Origin: an uncultured Lachnospira sp.
Lineage (GTDB): Bacteria; Bacillota; Clostridia; Lachnospirales; Lachnospiraceae
DNA length: 5,399 nt
Assembly (NCBI GenBank): GCA_910585095.1
Contig: CAJUBU010000031.1
Location: 1 to 5,399 of the forward strand
Reading direction: 5' to 3'
The notes beneath the pieces were generated by a model, which ran no database searches, was not told the DNA's origin, and was given only the letters and a program-made list of their open reading frames with translations. Position numbers and translations under genes: made by a program. Every line of letters starts with the position of its first letter. Position 1 is the stretch's first letter. This document shows, piece after piece, positions 1 through 3,696 of the stretch.

Positions 1-47
1 CCTTCTTCTGCTTTGTGGAATAATGCAGGATAAAATAATTTGTTCAT
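1..47 (-). CDS. hicB: HicB-type antitoxin, N-terminal fragment (cut by window edge)
   Basis: Only the first 15 codons are in the window, reading MNKLFYPALFHKAEEG on the minus strand. The ATG lies 7 nt after a GGAGG ribosome binding site (55-59). This opening resembles the start of HicB antitoxins, which have a degraded RNase-H-like fold plus a C-terminal DNA-binding domain (ribbon-helix-helix or helix-turn-helix). HicB binds and blocks the HicA RNase and usually represses its own operon. The gene follows hicA by 30 nt in the same direction, the usual toxin-first order. The call rests mostly on the complete hicA next to it. The DNA-binding domain lies outside the window and cannot be typed. 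Confidence 0.8.
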   Translation of the reverse strand, partial: MNKLFYPALFHKAEE

Positions 48-77
48 ACTAACGCCTCCAGTTTTTAGGGGGCAGGA

Positions 78-266
78 CTATTTAAGCCCCGCCTGTTTTA
101 ATATAGCTTGCTCAAGACCTTTTTTAAGTTCTTTGCTGTGATAAGGAACTTCTGTTTGATGTTTAGTGGTATCATTTCTCATTTTCACATGGGAACCATT
201 TTGTCCAACCACTTCAAAACCATTTTTTTTGAGATGTCTTATCATCTCCTTTGGTGTCATTGGCAT
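78..266 (-). CDS. hicA: HicA mRNA interferase toxin
   Basis: This 62-residue protein has the full length and motifs of the HicA family, a small double-stranded-RNA-binding-like fold that cleaves mRNA. Visible features are the N-terminal helix (residues 5-15), the NGF turn (15-17), the GSH motif carrying the presumed catalytic His26, the VPYHS segment (40-44), and the C-terminal KKGLEQAILKQAGL helix. The first ATG was chosen because AAAGGAGA (276-283) lies 9 nt upstream; a second in-frame ATG at residue 3 is less well placed. The gene is cotranscribed with hicB downstream and is read from a perfect-consensus promoter at 299-327. In prophages such pairs are thought to stabilise the element or act in phage defence; which applies here is not visible. 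Confidence 0.95.
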   Translation of the reverse strand: MPMTPKEMIRHLKKNGFEVVGQNGSHVKMRNDTTKHQTEVPYHSKELKKGLEQAILKQAGLK

Positions 267-298
267 TTTTTTGTATCTCCTTTCCTTATCATGGTTAT

Positions 299-327
299 AT
301 TATAATACGTAATATTACGTATGTCAA
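299..327 (-). promoter_or_regulatory. Consensus promoter of hicA-hicB
   Basis: On the minus strand TTGACA (327-322) is followed by exactly 17 nt and TATAAT (304-299), a perfect match to the vegetative sigma-A consensus. Predicted transcription start is near 292, about 25 nt before the hicA ATG. The whole 17-nt spacer plus the flanking base is occupied by a perfect palindrome, so a bound repressor would directly block RNA polymerase. Confidence 0.9.
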
Positions 328-351
328 TAGAAAAATACGTAATATTACATA
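304..351. promoter_or_regulatory. Paired palindromic operators between hicA and the HTH gene
   Basis: ATACGTAATATTACGTAT (305-322) is a perfect 18-bp palindrome. A second copy, TACGTAATATTACATA (336-351), has one mismatched pair. The 15-bp word AATACGTAATATTAC is repeated directly at 304-318 and 334-348, so the sites are 30 bp apart, close to three helical turns and thus on roughly the same DNA face. The first site fills the hicA promoter spacer. The second overlaps the weak -35 of the possible rightward promoter. The likely binder is HicB (autoregulation), or the HTH protein encoded at 426-617. Confidence 0.8.
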
Positions 352-367
352 AAAAAATTTTTATAAT
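339..367 (+). promoter_or_regulatory. Possible promoter of the rightward HTH gene
   Basis: A perfect TATAAT (362-367) lies 58 nt before the ATG at 426. The matching -35 position with a 17-nt spacer (339-344, GTAATA) matches TTGACA at only three of six positions, so the promoter would be weak or need an activator. An A/T tract (351-362) lies in the spacer. The upstream operator copy overlaps the -35, which would couple this gene to hicAB control. Confidence 0.4.
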
Positions 368-425
368 CCTATAAAAAATGAAGTGAATTATAGTTGTAAA
401 AAAAGAAGAGTATAAAGGAGTTGTT

Positions 426-617
426 ATGCGAAAGAATCTAAAGGAAGCCCGCCAGAGAGCGGGCATGACGCAACAAGAAATGGCAGATAGACTTGAAATA
501 ACACTTGTGTATTATCAGAAAATAGAAGCTGGGGATAGAATTGGTAATTTTGAAATATGGGATACACTTGAAGATTTGCTTAATGTTCATCAACGTAAAT
601 TACGTGAGAACTTATAA
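426..617 (+). CDS. Small Cro/C1-type HTH (XRE) regulator
   Basis: The protein has 63 residues and is essentially one helix-turn-helix domain of the Cro/C1 (XRE) family. Residues 3-12 form helix 1, TQQEMADRLEIT (15-26) the scaffold helix and turn, and VYYQKIEAGDR (28-38) the recognition-helix region, followed by the EIWDTLEDLLNV helix. AAAGGAG (414-420) lies 5 nt before the ATG. The gene diverges from hicA across the shared operator region. Its last 38 bp overlap the end of the oppositely oriented repressor gene. It resembles that repressor (MADRLEIT versus MADKLGIS, YQKIE versus YQKYE), so the two are distant paralogs. It may be a Cro-like antagonist or a regulator of its own region; it has no separate effector domain. 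Confidence 0.85.
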   Translation: MRKNLKEARQRAGMTQQEMADRLEITLVYYQKIEAGDRIGNFEIWDTLEDLLNVHQRKLRENL

Positions 618-813
618 ATTCATCTCGACATAATAAATAATCAATAGATATATCAAAAATATCTGCTATGGTTACAAGACATTCTAAAGAGGGTGAACGT
701 TCTGCCTGTTCGTATTTTTGGTAAGCATTTAAAGAAATTCCAAGTTTATCAGCCATATTTTGTTGAGTAAAACCGCATTTTTTGCGGGTTTCACGAAGTC
801 GCTCATTAAACAT
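580..813 (-). CDS. XRE-family repressor, likely C1-like lysogeny regulator
   Basis: The protein has 77 residues. A Cro/C1 helix-turn-helix covers residues 4-60: TQQNMADKLGIS (15-26), then LNAYQKYEQAERSPS as the recognition helix and loop, then two helices ending in DISIDYLL. A short charged tail follows. There is no C-terminal LexA-like or peptidase domain, so SOS-type self-cleavage is not expected. The minus-strand ATG has AGGAGA (824-819) 5 nt upstream. Its position, leftward and divergent from the long early operon at 925 onward with palindromes in between, is the usual place of a prophage maintenance repressor. The last 38 bp overlap the convergent HTH gene, encoding the tail FISSHVIYVDEH on this strand. 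Confidence 0.85.
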   Translation of the reverse strand: MFNERLRETRKKCGFTQQNMADKLGISLNAYQKYEQAERSPSLECLVTIADIFDISIDYLLCRDEFISSHVIYVDEH

Positions 814-834
814 AATAATCTCCTAAAATAATTC

Positions 835-863
835 TTGACTTTACATACAAATTGTACTATATT
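835..863 (+). promoter_or_regulatory. Early rightward promoter
   Basis: TTGACT (835-840), a 17-nt spacer and TATATT (858-863) form a strong sigma-A-like promoter for the operon starting at 925; the predicted start is near 870. TACAAATTGTA (846-856), an 11-bp inverted repeat, sits in the spacer, a plausible repressor site. Leftward transcription of the repressor may start from TTGTCT (886-881) with TAATAT (864-859, 16-nt spacer), which would overlap this promoter, but that assignment is weak. Confidence 0.75.
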
Positions 864-899
864 ATAGACGAGAATTATATAGACAATATGTATACATAC
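842..899. promoter_or_regulatory. Putative repressor/Cro operator cluster in the divergent switch
   Basis: Between the leftward repressor and the early operon lie two small inverted repeats, TACAAATTGTA (846-856) and the perfect palindrome TATGTATACATA (887-898). TACATAC occurs directly at 842-848 and 893-899, and TATAGAC at 863-869 and 878-884. Some of this symmetry is expected in such AT-rich DNA. The location between divergent promoters is what makes an operator role likely. The protein bound is inferred, not seen. Confidence 0.55.
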
Positions 900-913
900 T
901 TATTGAATATAAC

Positions 914-921
914 AGGGGGTG
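914..921 (+). promoter_or_regulatory. Ribosome binding site that fixes the start at 925
   Basis: AGGGGGTG matches the anti-Shine-Dalgarno complement at all but one base and lies just before ATG 925. The in-frame GTG at 919 falls inside this site and cannot be the start. Confidence 0.75.
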
Positions 922-924
922 TCT

Positions 925-1155
925 ATGAAAATTACAGAAATGCAAGATAGACTTGAAGAATTAGAGAATGAATTACTGATAATTTTAGAAACTGCAACTT
1001 TAATAGAAACTTCTTTGAGTGTGGGAAGTTTGACTTCTTCACAGGTTGGTTGGGCATTGATTGGAGTTATCAGAAGTATTGATAAGTCGGTCAAAGATGT
1101 AGAAAGCCTTGTAGAAGAAGTGCTTAAAAAGGGAAAGGTAATTGAAAATTTGTAA
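925..1155 (+). CDS. Small helical protein of unknown function, first gene of the early operon
   Basis: I do not recognise this 76-residue protein. The first half, MKITEMQDRLEELENELLIILETATLIETSL, is strongly helical and acidic, with heptad-like Leu/Ile spacing suggesting a coiled coil. A small Gly/Ser break follows (SVGSLTSSQVGWA), then a second amphipathic helix up to a lysine-rich end. It has no cysteines and no long hydrophobic membrane segment. A helical hairpin that oligomerises is the simplest reading. Being the first gene after the early promoter, it takes the place where Cro or other small regulators often sit, but there is no helix-turn-helix. The stop lies inside the next gene's ribosome binding region, so the two are probably translated together. 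Confidence 0.75.
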   Translation: MKITEMQDRLEELENELLIILETATLIETSLSVGSLTSSQVGWALIGVIRSIDKSVKDVESLVEEVLKKGKVIENL

Positions 1156-1165
1156 AGGTGGTGAT
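1154..1165 (+). promoter_or_regulatory. Strong ribosome binding site supporting a TTG start at 1171
   Basis: AAAGGTGGTGAT differs at one base from the full Shine-Dalgarno AAAGGAGGTGAT and lies 5 nt before TTG 1171. It overlaps the TAA of the preceding gene (1153-1155). The ATG at 1175 is in another frame and would not give the Rha-like protein. Confidence 0.8.
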
Positions 1166-1170
1166 TTTAT

Positions 1171-1458
1171 TTGAATGAATTGGTTGAAATTGTTTCAGAG
1201 AGAAACGGAGTTCCGATTACAACAAGTCTTATTGTGGCTGAAAAGTTTGGGAAAAGACATCAGGAAGTCTTATATGCCATTGAGGGAAGGGAATGTTCGT
1301 GCAAAGGAAGCGGTTGTAAAAAATGTAATGGCAGGGGGTATCAGCAGTTAGGCTTATTACAAGAGGATTTGGAGATAAACGCAAAATCGCACTTATCTAA
1401 AATGTTCAAAAAATTCTCATACAAGAATAGAAGAAATGGGAGGTTGACTATATTTTGA
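1171..1458 (+). CDS. Short Rha-like protein with zinc-binding insert
   Basis: The 95-residue protein starts with TTG. Residues 8-38 (SERNGVPITTSLIVAEKFGKRH and onward) match the N-terminal region of the phage regulatory protein Rha family, with the characteristic AEKFGKRH..VL segment. A Cys-rich insert follows, C42-S-C44-K-G-S-G-C49-K-K-C52-N-G-R-G. Its second half is an exact CxxCxGxG as in the DnaJ zinc domain, and four cysteines suffice for one zinc. Residues 71-86 (AKSHLSKMFKKFSYKN) return to Rha-like sequence. The protein then ends at RNGRLTIF, before the conserved YLLTKDSF..MEF segment seen in the next gene, so it is truncated relative to full Rha proteins. It overlaps the next gene by 4 nt. 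It may be a functional partner of the longer Rha or a remnant. Confidence 0.75.
   Translation: MNELVEIVSERNGVPITTSLIVAEKFGKRHQEVLYAIEGRECSCKGSGCKKCNGRGYQQLGLLQEDLEINAKSHLSKMFKKFSYKNRRNGRLTIF
1438..1447 (+). promoter_or_regulatory. Ribosome binding site for the second TTG-started Rha gene
   Basis: GGGAGGTTGA lies 7 nt before TTG 1455. The start overlaps the upstream TGA stop as TTGA (1455-1458), an arrangement that favours translational coupling of the two Rha-like genes. Confidence 0.7.
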
Positions 1459-2129
1459 AATTTGTATTAAACACAGAACTCAATCTATACGAAAGAAACG
1501 GAGTTGCTTACTGCGATAGTTTGCAGATTGCAGAAACGTTTGAAAGAAGACATGCCCATGTTATAGAAACAATAGAAAATTTAACTCAACCGACAAGTGG
1601 GTTGAGTAAAGAATTTATCGTCCAAAATTTTGAAGTCAATACATATAAGGATAAAAGTGGAAAAAGAAATAAAAAATACCTACTTACAAAAGACAGTTTT
1701 GCAATGGTTGTTATGGAGTTTAAGACATCAAGAGCAAGAATGTTTAAAGAAATGTACATAAAACGCTTTAACGATATGGAAACCTTCATAAAATCAATCC
1801 AAACCGCCAAAATGGACTACCCAGCACTTACAAGAGCGATAGAGCAGGCACACGAAAAACCTAAGTTTTACCATTTCAGCAATGAAATTAACATGATTAA
1901 CCGTATTGTGCTTGGAACAGATGCAAAACACTTTAAGGAAGAAAATGGAATTGATAAGAAAGAAAATTCTATCAGACCGTATTTAACAGCAGAACAAATA
2001 AAGACAATAGAGGAATTGCAAAGGATAGATATAGGACTTTTGATTGCAAATATTGAATTTGAGCAGAGAAAGCAAATTATAAAGTCACATTACACAAAGA
2101 GTATATGCGGATTAGAAGTTAAAACATAA
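1455..2129 (+). CDS. rha: Rha-family phage regulatory protein (full length)
   Basis: The 224-residue protein has the Rha domain at about residues 10-115. This includes ERNGVAYCDSLQIAETFERRHAHVIETIENL at the N terminus and the diagnostic KKYLLTKDSFAMVVMEF and ARMFKEMYIKRFNDME segments. The name comes from a phage phi-80-type regulator that interferes with infection of some hosts; Rha-like domains are common in phage antirepressor-type proteins. A separate C-terminal part (residues 120-224) contains FYHFSNEINMINRIVLG and SIRPYLTAEQIKTIEEL, a helical region I have seen attached to phage antirepressors but cannot name with certainty. The N-terminus is related to the preceding short protein (both have ERNGV; 12 identical bases at 1201-1212 and 1494-1505). 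It probably binds DNA and regulates early genes. Confidence 0.85.
   Translation: MKFVLNTELNLYERNGVAYCDSLQIAETFERRHAHVIETIENLTQPTSGLSKEFIVQNFEVNTYKDKSGKRNKKYLLTKDSFAMVVMEFKTSRARMFKEMYIKRFNDMETFIKSIQTAKMDYPALTRAIEQAHEKPKFYHFSNEINMINRIVLGTDAKHFKEENGIDKKENSIRPYLTAEQIKTIEELQRIDIGLLIANIEFEQRKQIIKSHYTKSICGLEVKT
1580..1610 (+). other. Inverted repeat inside rha
   Basis: ACTCAACC (1584-1591) pairs perfectly with GGTTGAGT (1600-1607) around an 8-nt loop. Three more A/T pairs form beyond a one-base bulge (1580-1582 with 1608-1610). No T-run follows, so it is not an intrinsic terminator. One such hairpin could occur by chance in a window of this size. Confidence 0.4.
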
Positions 2130-2145
2130 TTAAAGGAGAATAACA

Positions 2146-2529
2146 ATGAATGTAAATGCAATAACAATAAGTGATTGCTTAGAAATGATTAATATGAAAG
2201 GTCAATGCACCAGTATTCATAATGGCAAGGTTATAGGATTTATTGATGAAAAAATGAAAATGGAAGTAGAGCAGCTTCTGGGATGTCACATTACAGATGA
2301 ACAATATATAGAGGCTTTTAAGTATGCTAAAGACAAGCAGGATTACATATATAAGCAGGAACGTAGAGCAGCAGTTATGCAGCGCTGGTATCTTGTAAAG
2401 CTGATAGAGGAATATGTGCGAAGCCTTGAGTTTTCAAAGCTAACAATGGATTTATGTAAGAAATGCGATGACATAAAAAAGAGCGCCCCGCATAATGCGA
2501 AGGCACTCCATACAGCAACCATATTATAG
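2146..2529 (+). CDS. Early phage protein of unknown function, 127 residues
   Basis: I do not recognise a family. TAAAGGAG (2131-2138) lies 7 nt before the ATG. Residues 1-60 look like a mixed alpha/beta part with two cysteines (C11, C21). Residues 62-105 are strongly helical and charged (YAKDKQDYIYKQERRAAVMQ and onward) and may form a coiled coil. A CKKC pair (about residues 104-107) lies near the end. The C-terminal SAPHNAKALHTATIL is encoded by DNA that also forms a terminator-like hairpin and part of a promoter on the opposite strand, so this tail may be shaped by that element rather than by protein function. The gene lies between rha and the zinc-finger gene in the early operon. Confidence 0.8.
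   Translation: MNVNAITISDCLEMINMKGQCTSIHNGKVIGFIDEKMKMEVEQLLGCHITDEQYIEAFKYAKDKQDYIYKQERRAAVMQRWYLVKLIEEYVRSLEFSKLTMDLCKKCDDIKKSAPHNAKALHTATIL
2475..2508 (-). terminator. Minus-strand intrinsic terminator inside a coding region
   Basis: On the minus strand GAGTGCC (2508-2502) pairs with GGCGCTC (2487-2481), including one G-T wobble. An inner CGCA/TGCG stem with a 3-nt loop sits on top, and six Ts follow directly (2480-2475). On the plus strand the wobble pairs become C-A mismatches and no T-run follows, so the structure favours the minus-strand RNA. Confidence 0.75.
2475..2516 (-). ncRNA. Predicted tiny antisense RNA (about 42 nt)
   Basis: A minus-strand promoter (2551-2523) predicts a transcript starting near 2516. 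Only about 8 nt follow before the GC-rich hairpin (2508-2481) and its U6 tail, so the predicted RNA is little more than a terminator stem-loop. It is antisense to the last codons of the 127-residue gene. No ribosome binding site or plausible ORF is present on this RNA. It could regulate that mRNA's 3' end, act in trans through the 5' end or loop, or be a by-product of an element that blocks opposing polymerases. The promoter-hairpin geometry is seen in the sequence; expression is inferred. Confidence 0.55.
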
Positions 2530-2551
2530 CATTTCTTAATGAATAAATCAA
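2523..2551 (-). promoter_or_regulatory. Strong minus-strand promoter for the antisense RNA
   Basis: On the minus strand TTGATT (2551-2546), a 17-nt spacer and TATAAT (2528-2523) are present, and the spacer ends in TGC, giving the extended -10 form TGnTATAAT. The -10 box includes the complement of the stop codon (TAG, 2527-2529) of the plus-strand gene. No minus-strand protein gene follows it. Together with the hicA promoter it is the best promoter match seen in the window. Confidence 0.7.
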
Positions 2552-2585
2552 GTAGAAATTTAAAAATATGGAGGTAAAGCGATAA

Positions 2586-2819
2586 ATGTGTGAGATATGT
2601 TTGAGTACTCCTTGTCGTTCTCAATGTCCCAATGCGCCAGAGCCAATACCAGTATTTCAGTGTTGCAGGTGTGAAGAAGATATATTTGAAGGTGAATCCT
2701 ATCTTGATTCACCAAGTGGACAATTATGTGAAGCATGTTTAGATGATATGACAATATATGAATTTTTAGAGTTTACAGGAGAACGGTTGTCAAGAGCAGA
2801 AGGGAGTGTATATGAGTAA
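2586..2819 (+). CDS. Small Cys-rich zinc-finger-like phage protein
   Basis: The 77-residue protein has nine cysteines in two clusters: C2xxC5 with C10 and C14, then C26-C27-x-C29 and C48xxC51. The second cluster, QCCRCEEDIFEGESYLDSPSGQLCEACLDDM, looks like a zinc ribbon or LIM-like knuckle with CxxC pairs about 20 residues apart. An acidic C-terminal helix follows (MTIYEFLEFTGERLS). GGAGGT (2570-2575) lies 10 nt before the ATG. Similar small proteins are common among early genes of Clostridia prophages, with unknown role; a nucleic-acid or protein adaptor is the natural guess. The stop overlaps the next gene's start by 8 nt, suggesting coupled translation. Confidence 0.8.
   Translation: MCEICLSTPCRSQCPNAPEPIPVFQCCRCEEDIFEGESYLDSPSGQLCEACLDDMTIYEFLEFTGERLSRAEGSVYE
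2800..2806 (+). promoter_or_regulatory. Ribosome binding site that fixes the DUF1351 start at 2812
   Basis: AAGGGAG lies 5 nt before ATG 2812. The in-frame GTG at 2806 overlaps this site and is rejected as start. Confidence 0.7.
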
Positions 2820-3696
2820 TTTAGTACCAGTAAAAGTAAAAAAGAACATTGGAACAATAGAAGATAATCTTGATGTAGTAGAAGCTTCCATTCAACAGAA
2901 GTTATCAGAATATGCACAGGTTGTTATTACAAAGGATTCTATTCAAGATGGAAAAGAGCTTCTTGCAGATATTCGGAAAGAAAAGAAGTCGCTTGATGAT
3001 GAAAGAAAGGCTATAAAAAAAGCATGGATGAAGCCTTATGAGGTATTTGAGGCAAGAGCAAAGAAGATTATTGATTTGTATGATGAGCCAGTTAAGCTGA
3101 TTCATTCGCAGTTAGAGGCATACGAAGAAGACCGAAAAGCAGCTAAGAGAAACGATATTAAGAAGATATATGAGTTTGTAGTAAAAGAAAATGCAGAATT
3201 AGCAGATTGGCTGCCGCTAGATAAGATATATGACACTAAATGGGAAAATGCCACATGTAAGGATAAAACGATTCGAGAAGCTATGGAAATGGCTTTTTCA
3301 CAGATAAAGGTATCAATATCAACCATTCAGTCTATGCAGTCAGCTTGGGAAAAAGACGCATTGAACGTATTAAAAGATACAGGAAGTCTTCAGCTTGCAA
3401 TTGAAAAGATAAATTCATTAACAAGACAAGCTGCAAGAATTGAGGAAGCAAGGAAAGCACAAGAAGAAGCCAAGAGGGTAGAAGAAGTAAGCAAAGCAGA
3501 ACTGGAAGCAAAGAGAGCTGAAGATAAAGTTGTTACAGAAGCGCCACAAGAATTAATTGAACCTGAAACAGATAATCTATTTCCGTTTGCGGCTGAAAAA
3601 ATAGTTGTCTTAAAGGTTCACGTTGGAGAGAACAACTTAGACTTAGTCAAGGATTTTTTTGAATCTATCAATATTGAATATGAGGTGATGAAATAA
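2812..3696 (+). CDS. DUF1351 domain phage protein
   Basis: The 294-residue protein matches the DUF1351 family of phage proteins of unknown function. Residues 1-175 are long charged helices with the typical YEVFEARAKKIIDLYDEPVK stretch and the WLPLDKIYDTKWENATCK segment. Residues 200-240 form a highly charged coiled coil (ARIEEARKAQEEAKRVEE and onward). Residues 262-294 (KIVVLKVHVGENNLDLVKDF and onward) look like a small beta-alpha-beta unit. In many Firmicutes phages this gene directly precedes the single-strand annealing protein, as here, so a role assisting recombination or ssDNA handling is likely but unproven. Its TAA overlaps the next ATG by one base (TAATG). Confidence 0.9.
   Translation: MSNLVPVKVKKNIGTIEDNLDVVEASIQQKLSEYAQVVITKDSIQDGKELLADIRKEKKSLDDERKAIKKAWMKPYEVFEARAKKIIDLYDEPVKLIHSQLEAYEEDRKAAKRNDIKKIYEFVVKENAELADWLPLDKIYDTKWENATCKDKTIREAMEMAFSQIKVSISTIQSMQSAWEKDALNVLKDTGSLQLAIEKINSLTRQAARIEEARKAQEEAKRVEEVSKAELEAKRAEDKVVTEAPQELIEPETDNLFPFAAEKIVVLKVHVGENNLDLVKDFFESINIEYEVMK

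Noticed and set aside
304..351. The two repeats as a CRISPR array start
   Set aside because: There are only two short palindromic copies, 30 bp apart, sitting on a promoter; operators explain them fully.
349..364. A/T-rich symmetric tract as a terminator or operator
   Set aside because: It contains only A and T runs with no GC stem; a simple A-tract in a promoter region is sufficient explanation.
108..466. Open frames overlapping hicA and the intergenic region (108-305 plus, 257-466 minus)
   Set aside because: They run over a clear hicA gene and its promoter/operator DNA, are rich in Phe/Ile from AT-rich sequence, and have no proper ribosome sites.
2481..2508. The hairpin as a plus-strand terminator of the early operon
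   Set aside because: On the plus strand the stem contains C-A mismatches and is not followed by a T-run; it also ends before the gene's stop codon.
2343..2624. Minus-strand reading frame of 93 codons opposite the 127-residue and Cys-rich genes
   Set aside because: It has no ribosome binding site at its start, and the antisense promoter and terminator lie within it and would give only a 42-nt RNA. Its hydrophobic content mirrors the plus-strand codons.
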